Origin: Tubulanus polymorphus
Taxonomy: Eukaryota > Nemertea > Palaeonemertea > Tubulaniformes > Tubulanidae
Length of the DNA: 64,000 bases
Assembly (NCBI RefSeq): GCF_964204645.1
Contig: NC_134025.1
Location: 10,049,001 to 10,113,000 of the forward strand
Direction of reading: 5' to 3'
The notes below the pieces were generated by a model. The model was not told the origin of the DNA, did not search any database, and saw nothing but the letters and a program-made list of their open reading frames with translations. Both the position numbers and the translations under genes were made by a program. How positions within the stretch are numbered: the first letter of the stretch is position 1; every line of letters starts with the position of its first letter. Positions 25,901-38,600 of the stretch are shown here, in pieces.

Positions 25901-28900
25901 AATTTTTGTTTTTAAAGCTATTTCAATGCATCAATTCGATGTTGTTCAATGCGAATTTCACAATCACAGACCACAATTCACTATTTTAAATAAACTTTTC
26001 AGATCGATTCATTTGTTGTCGGATTTTTACTCATCGTTTTATCACGGATATGGTGATCCTCAACTGATTTACAATCACAGAGATTATAAAGATCACTTCC
26101 CTTATCAATTTTACATAGCCAGTAATCAAAATGAATTAACAAATTTTTTTAGACTTGAAATTAGTCGACTATTCTGAGCAGAGGTCTGTCAGAATAACGG
26201 GTCCGCATTGCAATAAATACATCTTCACGATCTACTCTTTATAAATTACTCAAATATGAACAATGAAATGAATCAAAAATTCGCCCATTCATGTCGGTTC
26301 CTTGCAACCAACACATGGAAACAAAACTGATCAATGCGCATAACGCGCATCTTTTCGCAAACTGCAAATCGTGTAGACGAACAAAATAGGGTGTCAACTC
26401 TGAAAAGAGGAAATGCTACTACCATCTGCTAAGAGCGTGGCCCGCGTTCACTTGATTGAAACTAAAAACAGCAGGAGGGATAAAACGGGGCATGATTTGA
26501 GACCTTACAAAAATATATGGATATCGTGCGGAATTTTTTTGTCCTTTTTTTTCATTATCCAATTAGAACGATGTCGGGGCAACCGTTTAGGGAAAAATAA
26601 CGTACCGGTCCTGAAAACAGGATCATGAGATGGGTGGTATAGTTCACGATATATTGTCGGCGTTTATTAATATGATCCCACCCATCTTATTATGTAATTG
26701 GCCCGCTGCGTAGCCTGCGGATATTGTAAGTAATTTTCTACTATGATCAAACTGAAATAATGAATCGCTTTTCATTCGTAAGATTCATTGTATCGTCGGA
26801 ACAATAAATACGGCCTGCCGTGGGTATCGGGTCCGGTTTTTTTTTCATTTTGTTAAGAGAAAAACCTTGGGTACCATCGTCGGAGGTTTTTCAGACAATC
26901 GTATGTTTGGATAATATTATTGTTAGATTTGCAACACGTTTTGCGTCTGTTATATCATTGCGCACACGGCATTGTCAGCGTACGCACAATACTACTGTTG
27001 AAAAGGCTTGTTAAAACTAAGTACGATTCATAGATTGTCACAACATATTATTTCCAGGACACATGATATTGTGCATTTCACTAACAACTGAATTCAAAAC
27101 CGAAGTTTTCACATCTCATTCATTTGTTGTTTTTTTTTTTTTACTGTTTCTATTATTTCACCCATTTCAATACGTGTAGGACCTAAATGTCTCTGTAATC
27201 AGACAATCAATTTGAAAATTCTTAGGCCTATCAAATTTAATTTTTACACAGTTCATTAACCCTTTTTCCTCCTTATCAAGCCATCAACCTCATAGATTGG
27301 GTATGGTAGTTATCTTTTTACAATAAAAGAGCAAACTTTTCTTGAATAGTCTCTTTGGTCTTTGATGATCACACAGATGCGCCATCTTCTAGTAATCAGA
27401 GAGACTACTTCAACAAATGTGTGACTGTCAGTAGCGGCAGATGAAGAAGAGCTACAATTTTGCAAGCCTGGGTTCTAATGTAATAGGAAATACCATTGTA
27501 GTTGTTTCAGTCAGTGCTGTGGACGTTTTTTCTAAGGCCTCTAGATAATGAAAGATTGCAATCTCATCAACCCGAGTAAGAAGGTTCCAATTATCAAATC
27601 CAGGCGGTCTTACAAGTCCTGTCAATGAATCGCGAAAGATTTTCAAATGCTGATTTAGATGGTTGTCTGACGAGTAGTTAATTTTTCATTGTCAGGATAG
27701 GGAAAGGCTATAGGCCTATTTGTACGACACTAGAGCCAACATTTGGCGACACTAGAGCCAACATGTTGACAACTGAATTGTTTAAACTGCTTAAGTCTTG
27801 GTCTTCTTGGTTTTCAAAAAAGTGTTAAGGGTAGAAAATATCCCAGCTAACGCAGCTTTTCCTTTCGATGAATTGTTTCTGATCAACTGTGACAGACCTA
27901 CTCCCTGACCCTGTGCCTCTCACTCTCTCTCTCTATTTTGATTCTTCATTCATCGACATCAACATCAATCCTGCTAAAAATGAATACGTGACAACTCCCA
28001 GTCATGACACAATCGTAAAAAACATTTTGATCACTGAATCATTCTTAATCTTGAATAATCATCAACTTTACGTCCTTACCTCAATTGAATTGAATAGTGC
28101 GCCATGTGTACCATACCATACTACCAAATATTTTACGTGCAGTATGAGTCGTCGACCTTGAAACCATGTAACAGAAACCTGAATTACCTCACGTTCCAGT
28201 GACTGTTTTTTCCCGATTTGCGGACCCGTTATTCGGTCTTTATCTTAGCTCTGGGCAACTGAACTACTATTCTTGGATCGAATCTTCTACTCGACCCGAA
28301 ATAGATTAATCCAGGGCACATTTTCACAGTCGTCTGTGCACCTCTGATTTGACAGGAGATTTAATAATATGAAATCTATCCATCATGTAAATGAAAAATG
28401 GGACACATGAACTATCTTGAAATTGTGTACAACAAAGTGAAAAAGTGTAATTCAATAACTGAGATATCACCCGAAAAATTGTTATAAGGCTACGGTACAA
28501 AATTGAACGATTCTGTTCAAATTTCTTCAGGATGCTTTTCAATCGTGTCGAAGTCACGCTTTCCACGAGGGAGTCCTAAAAAGCCTAACTTCATACGAGA
28601 ATCCCTTTCCGATATCGATATGCAAGCAAAGCAAGAACCATTGTGATTGCATTCACTGCTAGGGTGGATTCGAGGTCAAGGCAATGCCTCCTACGTAGCT
28701 AGAATCTAATATTTTTGAATTACAGTTACAAAAAATAACATCTTATTTGATTATCTATGTCCAACAAAGAAAATTTATGGGATACCCCCCCCCCCCCCAT
28801 ATTGGCTCACACCTTCAGATTCCCGCGATTTCGGAATGGTGACGATAATCACTGACCACGAATAAGGTTTCTAGTAGCAAATTTGATAACCGAATAGTTG

Positions 28901-29153
28901 TAGTTAATATTGCAATATCGACACCTTCAAATCGTATTAAATAGGCTTCATCTAATATTCAGAGATTGAGTAATTGCATTTGTATATATATTAGCAATAT
29001 ATCTACTCTCTACTCTATCAGAATCCAAGGCAATCACCGATGAGAAATATCCCGTTCCAGATGGAAACAGATCCGTAGTCCTCGTCGAGATTCATAACTA
29101 AAAACTTTTAGTCTGATGAATCCGGGATTGAATTTTTTAAGGGTTTGAGATAA
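22976..29153. other. long non-coding stretch
   Basis: No recognised exon. It contains a fragment of the 0.4 kb repeat near 25,055-25,110, a CpG-rich patch at 25,370-25,750, a (T)n run near 27,130, a two-copy 22-bp repeat at 27,728-27,768 (GACACTAGAGCCAACAT) and a run of 14 C at 28,785-28,798. A 96-codon ORF at 25,887-26,177 shares a 40-bp segment (CGTTTTATCACGGATAT) with 51,165, so it is probably repeat-derived. Confidence 0.45.
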
Positions 29154-30863
29154 ATGAGGATGAATATGACTTCGAAAGCCGGTATCGTTGTCGAGAACAC
29201 GTTTCCATCGGCTGGGTTATTGGTGACTTTGGTTTACGTCCTGGGACTATATGAACTTATAGTTTATCTATGGAGCTCGTGGGATAAATTGCCTGCCCTG
29301 CTAGGCACGGATACGCGTCCGATGAAGAAGAGGAAAACGTACGAAATTCTTTCACCCGAACGGTAAGAACAGCGTTGTTTACATTCTGGAACGAGTTAAA
29401 AGCAACTTCGAGTTTTTGAAATATTTCATTCACGATGACGGATCGACCGATGTATTCTCAATGTAGAAGATGAACAATCCCAGAATTGATAATGTACTTT
29501 TACATGTACATTTATATTAATAGTCTTACAAGAATAAATAGGTTTCGAGATTAATCTTACATCAACAGTTCTAATAATGGGATTTAGGTTTATCTTGAAA
29601 CCGTTAGACTAATCGAATATAAAGATATAGTTCATTAATGTTTACTGAGAGCGAAATGTAACTTAAAAAACTTAGAACTGGTCATTATCCGTTGCTTGGT
29701 TTACTATTAGATTCTTTATTACGACTTTATTTATATGCTCGGACCTTTCGTCTAATCATGAAATCCTTGTTCGAGTTATTTACAATAAAGAAACCACAAG
29801 ATTAAGATTTCTCGGTCGAATTCAAATTGGTTTCTAGTTACAAGTTAGCAGTTTGGAAATAGTGTAATGTTTCATATATAAGAAATCGAGACGCGTAAAT
29901 TAATTCGATTCTACGGACACAAGATATCGATCAGTCGCGCTGTGATCAAACTCGAAATGTTATTACAGTCGATCATCTTATGTGTGAAGTGTACAGGATT
30001 GAAGGTGATTCTCGAAGTTATTAAGTGATACATTACTGAAGGCAATATTGCCTTTGGAATTACTATCGAATATATCGCCACTTGAATGCGAAAACACCTC
30101 CGCAGGTAAATGAAGGCTTGTAGGGTGCAGGCACTTTCCAGGATCCATATATAGACCATTTGGGAACGTATCCAACGGGGTTTTAGCATTAAATATGTAT
30201 GAGGTATCAACGAAGGATCTTGGTCTTATACTTTTACGTAAACACGTCACTTCTTCACTGTCACTACTTCTTTAATCGTTTAAGTGATTTCGGTAATACC
30301 TCATCCTGCATGGGCGTCATGATAGAAATAAATCACAATATTTACATAATGTATAAAATCGGCTGAGGATAGCCGAAATGGGAGGGGAGGGCAGTGTTAC
30401 GTAAATACGACATCAAGCACGATCTATGTAGTTCCTCCAGTTTGCCTCTCTTCCAGTTATCGCGCTGATCAATGTTCTGAACAAGGTCTTACAGGAGAGA
30501 GTTTGAAATGTTCTGTTTTTTTTATCAATTCAGTAAACATGTTATACGTTTTTAAATGAATCACTATTAGGTTTTCCTCAAGTGTGACGGATTTTCGTCC
30601 AGTATAAAATGAATATTTTACATTGGAGGCTATTTGAATGAATCCCTTGAAAGAATTCGCATCTCAGTTACCATTTTTTCTCTCTTATTCTATTTTGATT
30701 TTTTTATTTCAGATTGCGCATGCATTATCACGGTCGAAGAAGATCGTCGCAAATCAATCTCGATCAAGTTTGGAGAAAAATCAAAATGGCCACAGACAAT
30801 AATCGTTACAGGCGTCGCTATACAATCGTGCCATTTTCAAATCGGTCGTCGGTATTCAAGTGA
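29154..30863 (+). CDS. small single-pass membrane protein, two exons
   Basis: Proposed exons are 29154-29362 and 30713-30863, giving 119 residues. Exon 1 ends CG|GTAAGA and exon 2 follows a strong tract ending TTTATTTCAG, so the phase-2 codon is completed as CGA. Residues about 20-42 (SAGLLVTLVYVLGLYELIVY) are a clear membrane segment after a short N-terminus. A basic patch (MKKRKTYEI) follows, and the exon 2 tail is Arg-rich (NRYRRRYTIVPFSNR) up to TGA. Several Met codons (residues 1, 3, 5) could start translation. The family is not recognised. Alternatives: exon 1 has an in-frame TAA straight after the donor and an AATAAA about 170 bp on, so it could be a complete 70-codon ORF. It also matches the phase of Ena/VASP exon 2, 25 kb downstream, but that would span all of carboxypeptidase Q and SRP9. 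Confidence 0.45.
29978..30271 (-). CDS. orphan ORF, possible terminal exon
   Basis: A minus-strand reading frame of about 97 codons, open from just after a TAA (near 30,270) to the TAA at 29,978. It starts with an acidic stretch (RSSDSEEVTCLRK) and is of balanced composition, with NGLYMDPGKCLHPTSLHLPA and many Ser/Asn further on. It has no Met at its start, so it would have to be a 3' exon, with a weak acceptor (TTAAAG). A second ORF of similar size overlaps in another frame, which weakens the case. No family recognised. It lies inside the proposed intron of the membrane-protein gene, on the other strand. Confidence 0.2.
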   Translation of the reverse strand, partial: RSSDSEEVTCLRKSIRPRSFVDTSYIFNAKTPLDTFPNGLYMDPGKCLHPTSLHLPAEVFSHSSGDIFDSNSKGNIAFSNVSLNNFENHLQSCTLHT

Positions 30864-31317
30864 ACAGATAACCCTCCTGGTGAATTTTACCATTCGTTTC
30901 CACAAACTTTTCCAACCCACAATTTAAAAACACAAAACAACTGAGAAGATGTGTTGCATCCCGTAAAAACCCCCATGACTGGTCCAATTTTCCACTTCGC
31001 TTCAAAAAATGCAATTTTTGATAGAAAATGAAACTTCCAGCTGTTTAGGTACCACCATTACGGAAATTCTCGTTGAAGTGTTGTACAGATGTGAAGTCGT
31101 TCAGTAAAATACCCCCCTAACGGTATACACATGCATTTAACGAATTAAAATCATCCAGGTTTTACTGTCGTAATATGTTTGTTGTCTTCATGTTTTGCTT
31201 CGGAAGTTTTCTGTCGATCTTGTCGAGAAAATCTACGTAATTTTGCAAAAAAATGATCTTGTTCATTTTCTTCTCGATACGTAGTAAACCAACTTTAATG
31301 TGAAGCAACTTCATTTC

Positions 31318-32148
31318 CTAATTTCCGAGTAAAAGGATTGATTTCATGGTTACAAAAAACATCGCTTTCAGTTGAATTCGAAAACGACGCCTCGAAGCGC
31401 AGTAAATAAAGAAATTAGTAGATGCTACTGACATTCTAATCAATCTCTGAACAGTATTGATGTATAGGTATAGATATCCTTTACCAATTCTACCATTTAT
31501 GGTTAGAATTAAATTATTTATGGATGCCCGGAGGTAAAATGATTTTTTAACAACAAACAGAGATGAGATGAGAACTAACGTGACTGTCAAACTACGGTCG
31601 TTACTATGGTGGTTTGTAGACATGATTTTTCTAACTGCGCTCGCAGACTTCAAAGTGAAAATCAATCGAATGGTAATGATTATTACTATCGAGATTGGCA
31701 TAAAGGTAACTATCGGGGCACGAATGAACACCTCGTAGTATCTGAAATAATTGTTCTCGCAAGCGCAGTCAATTTCTGCGTCCATCTCTCGTGTCCGGTA
31801 CATAGATTTATGGAACGTCGAGCAGTATACTTGAAAACATTCTTTATTTCTTCACATGTACAGATTAACATTACTAAAATATTGTAGATATAACCTCTCT
31901 TCGCGGTTATAAGCCGGACTGATTTCAGAGGCCAAACAGACAACGATATATCTGTCTATAGCTATTATGAATGTTATAAGATCTCCGACGTTTGAAAACA
32001 ATATTTGAAAATTTCTAGTATACGAATACAGACGTTTTATATCGTGGTTCAATTTAAGCGTCATGTCCAGTAATAAAGTTCTACTATACAACTCATAATG
32101 AAAATCTATTGTAATATACGACATGCAAGTCAGCAACAGCCAAACATC
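31318..32148 (-). pseudogene. peptide-type GPCR pseudogene (FMRFamide-receptor-like)
   Basis: Three minus-strand frames together read as a rhodopsin-class receptor. The first (from 32,148) starts with the TM2-like DVWLLLTCMSYITIDF and runs through TM3 to DRYIVVC, the G-protein contact motif. The frame then slips at the A-run 31,934-31,936 into WPLKSVRLITAKRG, then TM4. A second slip near 31,800-31,830 leads to the last frame, with an ECL2 Cys (DCACENN), TM5, TM6 and the TM7 end STNFFIYCASRRRF. The TM7 STNFFIY form instead of NPxxY, and the xPLK after DRY..C, point to the FMRFamide/peptide receptor group. TM1 is missing: an in-frame TGA at 32,149-32,151 precedes TM2, and the 164-bp satellite begins about 20 bp further on. 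Probably a decayed, 5'-truncated copy, though sequencing errors could explain the slips. Confidence 0.75.
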
Positions 32149-32169
32149 TCAGATAAAATATACTTGTGT

Positions 32170-33030
32170 TCGGTATATGGTCATTGCCCGGTGCAAGGGC
32201 TCCTTGAGGGTCTAATTGACACCCAAAGACCCCACAATATCAAAAATAATGTTTAGATATTGATAAGTAAAATACAAAACGGTCAAAGTCTCTGAAACCT
32301 TCAGAAAAGATAGAACTTTTCGAGAGCTACAGTCCAGTATATAGTTGTTGCCCGGTGCAAGGGCGCCTTGGGGGTCTAATTCACGCCCAAATCCCCAAAA
32401 TATCAATAATAATGTTTAGAAATAAATAAGTAAAATACAAAACGGTCAAAGTCTCTGAAACTTTCAGAGAAGATAGACCTAAACAAGAGCTACAGCCCAG
32501 TATATAGTTGTTGCCCGGTGCAAGGGCTCCTTGGGGGGTCTAATTAACGCCCAAAGACCCCAAAATATCAATAATATTGTTTGGAAATTAATAAGTAAAA
32601 TACAAAACGGTCAAAGTCTCTGAAACTTTCGGAGAAGATAGAACTATTCGAGAGCTACAGTCCAGTATATAGTTGTTGCCCGGTGCAAGGGCTCCTTGGG
32701 GGTCTAATTGACGCCCAAAGACCCCCAAAATATCAATAATAATGTTTAGAAATAAATAAGTGAAATACAAAACGGTCAAAGTCCATGAAACTTTCAAAGA
32801 TAGAACTATTCCCGGCCTACAGTCCAGTATATGGTCATTGCCCGGTGCAAGGGCTACTTGAGGGTCAAATTGACGCCCAAAGACCCCAAAATATCAAAAA
32901 TTATGTTTAGAAATTAATAAGTAAAATACAAAACGGTCAAAGTCTCTGAAACTTTCAGAAAAGATAGAACTTTTCAAGAGCTACAGTCCAGTATATATTT
33001 GTTGCCCGGTGCAAGGGCTCCTCGTCGGTC
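32170..33030. repeat. 164-bp satellite array, about six units
   Basis: The landmark GCCCGGTGCAAGGG recurs at 32186, 32350, 32512, 32678, 32840 and 33004, a spacing of 162-166 bp. Each unit also contains AAATACAAAACGGTCAAAG and CTCTGAAAC. Minus-strand ORFs of 64 and 69 codons across it are repeat translations. The array abuts the GPCR pseudogene on its left. Confidence 0.95.
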
Positions 33031-33334
33031 TAATTAAAGTTTTTTGCGCACTTCCGGTTCAATTAGCGCATGTTGCCGATGACGTCATAATCTCGAGCAG
33101 ACGATAAGCTTTCATATGACGCTAGGATGGAAATTTTTGAGCTAGGTAAAGTGGTCAAATTTACGTTTTTCTAAATGATTACGTCATATGAAGCCCAAAA
33201 ACTCCGGGAAAACTCTCAAAACTACTACAGCATGAAACAAGTTTATTAATCATGATTTTTGTTTAAAAAAAATTTGGGAACTAGTTTTAAAAACTATTAT
33301 AAAGTTTTCAAGTAAACGTTGCCATGGGTACACA

Positions 33335-34345
33335 TAAAAACATTCGCCATTTCTGGCGTATTTCGCCGTTTTTGGCGTAGTTAGTTTTATAATCATAAAC
33401 TATTAAGCCATTATTGGCAGTCCCCTTGTTATATATGAGGATTCCCCCACCCACTTAGACGTTTCCCCTAGTGTCTACGCGGTACTTTTTTCGGAATAAA
33501 ATAATTAATTTGCTGAGGTGAACGGATGTGTAAATATAATATGTTAAAAATAAAAATAAAATCATTATTATTATAATTATCATTCTCATAAGACAAATCA
33601 ATCATGGATGTATAAACTAGTGTATCAAAAATCTAGTTTTAAGTTTTGCCCATGGTCTTATCTTGCCTAATAAAGCATAGAATGGTTGAGGGATATATTG
33701 GACTGCATATGATGTTGGTTAATTGAAGGTAATTAACATCTTCGATGCCTCCAAGCTAATTGATGGATTCTTGTGATGGATAGTGATTGAATGAATTGGT
33801 GGCCGATGACGTTACAACTCAAAATCGATACAGCTGTATCTAGACTCATTTCAAAATACAACAAACATTTTCGAAACAATTTGGGATACATGTATGTATA
33901 TATTTATTTCATAGAATACAGGTATACAGAAAGAACAGAATTCAAATACATTTGCCATCGGAAACCCATACATTTATATTTAATTCTTTCTTGAAGCCTG
34001 GAACGGATCAATGAGATTAATTTTTCGGCGCAAATATACAAATGTATGCCAGCAGAAAAGCGATGATGTCATAATAGGGACTCCCATCGAACTAAGCATT
34101 ATAAATAGCACCTGTAAAACTATCTAAGCTAAAAACGCCGTTTCTGGCGATGTAGTTTTAAAAACTGTAACAGCTGAAAACGGCGGAAATGGCGTTTTTT
34201 AAGAACAAGCCAAAAATGGCAGAAAAAGCCGATTTCGGCTAAATTGGCAGAAGCAGTTTAAAACTGAGTAATCCATAAATGGCTGATTCTGCCGTTATTG
34301 GCGGAAAACGCCGAAATTGGCAGAATAAGCCGTTTTTGGAAAGTG
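33335..34345. mobile_element. candidate 1 kb element with hairpin-rich ends
   Basis: Two clusters of short GCC(N4-7)GGC hairpins, at 33,340-33,430 (CGCCATTTCTGGCG, CGCCGTTTTTGGCG) and 34,125-34,345 (GCCGTTTCTGGC, AGCCGATTTCGGCT, GCCGTTATTGGC and others), flank about 700 bp of unrelated AT-rich sequence. Clustered short motifs at both ends are typical of subterminal transposase-binding sites in some DNA transposons, but no target-site duplication was established. Confidence 0.4.
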
Positions 34346-34373
34346 TTCCTGACTGTTGAAGCGAGACCTCACA

Positions 34374-34633
34374 CTCGCGCCATTTTGCAGAGCTTCTCGA
34401 GACCTGTGGTGGTGACAGGTCTGCATTATTAAACTGATGAAATGAAGGAAAACTTTAATTTTTTGGTCTCATTATAGTAATGAGTATAATATCAATTGCT
34501 TACCATAGATAGATTAAATCTTAAGTTACTATAAAACAATAATTATGAAGCCAGACCCCTGCTCACATGGCAGCTCGCGCCATTTTGCAGAATTTCTCGC
34601 GACCTGTGGTGACAGGTCTGCATTAAAACTGAT
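34374..34633. repeat. two direct copies of a 60-bp segment
   Basis: CTCGCGCCATTTTGCAGA, then TTCTCG, ACCTGTGG, GTGACAGGTCTGCATTA and AAACTGAT occur at 34,374-34,438 and again at 34,574-34,633, about 200 bp apart. Shorter echoes (GACCTGTCAT, GACAGGT) follow near 35,265-35,300. Non-coding. Confidence 0.7.
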
Positions 34634-35643
34634 ATAAATAGAAAAAAAAACTTCTTGCTTTAAATTTTGCTTTAAATTGATGAGTTGATTTAAAATCAGT
34701 CTCAATAAAATCAGTCTCTATATTGCATTCGGCTCTTTTACATGTACATCATAAAAACAATGAATATAAATAGTGAGACTTCAGGACAGTGAGGAGTGAT
34801 GCCGCCGAACTGTGATAGTGAGCAGATATTTTTCAGTGTCTTATTGCGGAAACGAAATATCAAGACCTCGATTCAGCTATCGAAAATATTCTCTTCTACA
34901 TTAATTAATTCATATGCCTGAAACTTATTTTTTCAATACAGAAATAAGTCATTTTACACATAAATATTTTCTTCTTATAAATCAACCTTTCAAATGAATT
35001 ATTAGTCAGAACATTTTCCTTATCGTTATTGTTGAATCATTTTCGATATTTACGACGGATCAGAATATTCATTCAACTCAAAATGTGCTTCCATTCGTCT
35101 AGCACATGCCTAGATATTTCGCCGTTTCGTCAAATATTGTTGTGAGTTTGGATTTTTTCGGGACCTGACAATTCAATTTAATTAATTCTTTATTGTTCCG
35201 TAACGTAGTTAAACATTATAAGATTAAGTACAATAAAGACAGGGGAATGACTAGGGGATGACAGGTAAGACCTGTCATAAGACCTGACATGACAGGTTCT
35301 GGAAACTCTGCAGCCAGACATCATTCACATTTCCAAGGATGAGTCGAGAGGCCCGGGCTTGAAGTTGTTCGTTTTGGCCCTATATCAATAAATAGGCCTA
35401 TGGCTATTGTACATAGGCCTAACACTACTATCTTCATTATCTGATCTAAGGGGGTAGACTAGTTTGATTATAGATCAGTTCTTTAATAGGCTAGATTGGA
35501 AAAATTCAGGCCAAAAAATCATCACATGATTAAGTTCACATGATTTCTGTTCATTCATTCATCAGTTGTGGTAATATGCCAGATCATAAAAAACAGCTAT
35601 TTTATTAGCAGCCGCCTGCATAAGGCTATTTTGTTTTTGCAGC

Positions 35644-38600
35644 ATGAAGTTCCACGATGATGGAAGAGTTGACAAGTCTGCTATAGGCCTACTGCTTTTA
35701 TATGGTAAGTATGTGGTTTGATTTCATAAGCCTGGCAAAATATCCGATCAGATTAGATATTATAACAGGTGCGTTCTTATCAAAGCATTTGGAAGATGCT
35801 ATGGAATAGAATATAATCCAAGATTTCATAACTCTAATTTTCTAAACATTTCTCCAAATTTCAATTTATTTTGAGTTGGAGCCCACCCAAGTTGTGGATT
35901 CATGAAGTTCCTCAAAGAATTTTGGAAATTCCATTGAAATGCTTGTGAAATCATACTCAAAGTATTAAATCCATCTCACCATCCAACCAACTCGCTATCT
36001 TGTATTGTCCATATTTTCAGCCATGTGCATCAGCACAGTTGTTGGGATAAACCATGACATCCTCAAAGAAATCAAAGAACATACAGGTATGATCTACAAT
36101 TCATTATGTACCATAGGCCTATCCGGTATCATCTCCGTCGAATCGAATCAAGTGTCCAAATACTATTCATATATACATGTAGCTGGCCTGTGCATACTTT
36201 ATTTAATAAAAACTCTTCTCAACCCTTTCCGTGCGTAAACACCGCAGTGCGGTGTATGAATCGGTGATGGATTTTGCTAGTACACCGCACTGCGGTGTAT
36301 TGGTGTAATTAGTAATTAGATTTTATCTCTATTGAAAGATGGCAGCACCTGTCAAACATTGTGAAATACTAGTAACCTACGATACATCGCGTCACGGTGA
36401 AGACGCACTATAGTGGTACGCCCGTTATTCAACACACTAGGGCGGAATTTTTCAAAATTTTCAAATTATCTCCAGCACTATAGGGTATTGATTAGTCAGC
36501 ACTGAAAGGGTTAACCAGGATCATGTACTCGGATTCTTCCATGTTTTATCCTCAACGATATTATATATACATGCATTGCTAATAAAAAATCTAAATTTCA
36601 GAGGTTGCGAAACAAATTATTGATATGGCAGTTTACGGAAAATTGCAGAATCAATCTTACAACCGTTTGGCCTTGTTCACTGATACCTTCGGAAACCGAA
36701 TAGCTGGATCTAAGAACCTAGAAAACTCTATAGGTACAACTATTGGCATTTATAACTGAAATTCAAGAAACCCCCATTCAACCAAATTTTTGAAGGCTTT
36801 TCTCATTGAATGTCAACTTTCAGATTATATTTTGAGTAACCTGGCAAAAGAAGGGCTAGAAAACGTTCACGGCGAACCAGTTAAGGTAATGTCACATATC
36901 GTCGATAGAGTGGTATAATGGACTCTAACTTGAAACTCAGTTGTACTGGAACTGATATTTCACTGAGTTTGATACCGTACATGTTTTTCAGGGAAATTGA
37001 ACATCTTTGTCTTGAGTGGCTTCTCGCCTTTTACTTTTTGTTTACTGCATACCTTGAGCCTTCATCAAATATCTATGATTTAAGGGTTCATCTTCATTGA
37101 AAAATAATCTCCGTAAAATCAGTTTTACTGAAATCTGGGCTATACCCCTGTAAAATATACCTACTGCTGCATAAAATCATTGAATTTCTTAATAAATTAG
37201 GTTCCTCGGTGGGTGAGAGGAAATGAAAGCGCCTACCTGATCAGTCCAAGACTCCAAAAATTGCGGTTGTTAGGTCTCGGTGGCAGCGTCGGAACACCTC
37301 CATCGGGTATAACTGCTGAAGTCATCGTAGTACGCTCATTTGAAGAACTGCATCAAAAAGCTGCAGAGGTAGGTGACCATGTAACGTGGAACCTTGTTAA
37401 TCTTGTGGGCAAAAGTGAAATTGTTGTATCAAACAGGCTTCGTAATATTCATCCAAAACTTTAAACAGAATTTTAATTAATGAGGTTCAACTGTATATTA
37501 TCACAAAGATTTCCCGAATCTCACCGAGGTTTATCCACCTGATTATTATTGCACACATTCAATTTTCTATTCTAGGCAAAAGGTAAAATAGTGGTTTATA
37601 ATCAACCATTTGTCAGTTACGGTAAAACTGTAAAATATCGGGATTATGGCGCTGGTGAAGCATCCAAAGTTGGTGGATTGGCTGCGTTAGTTCGTAGTAT
37701 TACTCCCTATAGTATATACAGCCCTCATACAGGCTGGAAAGTGAGTATGATATGACAAGTAAAACTTCGCAATGAGTCGCGAATGAAGTCAAATATAAGT
37801 TCCACAATCACAAAGCTCAAACAAAATAAAACATGAATTCCATGGAAGTGATTCAGTTATATTGCTTATCCAAGTTTGTTCGATATTGTTTCTAGGATCA
37901 TATGGATGGAGTGAAACCAGTTCCAACTGCTTGTATAACTATTGAAGATGCAGAAATGTTGAACCGTATGTACGATAGAGGTGCGTAGATGTATGATTTG
38001 AATGATACAATACACAGAGTGGCCATTCACCTGGAAAACTCAGGGAATCAGAAAATCTAGAAAAAATCAGGGAAAAGTCAAGGAACTTGACTTGTTCTCC
38101 GCAACAGTTTTTAGAGAGGCAGCTACCCCTTTCATTTTTATATCCACCCCTCTGAAAATCAGCCGCCCCTATAAAATATCTGCTGCCAATACTAGATTAG
38201 ATGTCAATATTCTATCAATGCACATAATTGCTTCGAAATGTATTGAGCTAATGTGAAAAGATAGAAGATTTCACCGAAGGATCGAAAGCCTTGTTACTTC
38301 AGCAGCCACGATATCATGCACTTATCAACAAATGCAAGTCCTTTAGAATTCAAGCGTATGGAGAACACTGGCTTCACACCTGGAAATCTCAAGGAACCAG
38401 AAAAATCTAGTTCAAAACAAAGGAATATTTATTTTTCATTTTCAGGCACAAAACTGCGAATACATTTGAATATGGAGGCAAAAAATCTGCCGATGACAAC
38501 ATCTAGGAATATTGTAGCTGAAATTGTTGGACGAGAAAAACCGGATGAGGTATGGCATGTATAGAATTGAAGTACCGGTATGTGTTTACAAACTTAAAAC

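Noticed and set aside
28785-28798. Run of 14 C as a regulatory element
   Set aside because: A homopolymer with no supporting context; also prone to sequencing error.
31606-31887. 93-codon plus-strand ORF
   Set aside because: It is antisense to the GPCR pseudogene, which explains the open frame.
32212-32797. Minus-strand ORFs with repeated LDPQGALAPGNNYILDCSS peptide
   Set aside because: Translations of the 164-bp satellite.
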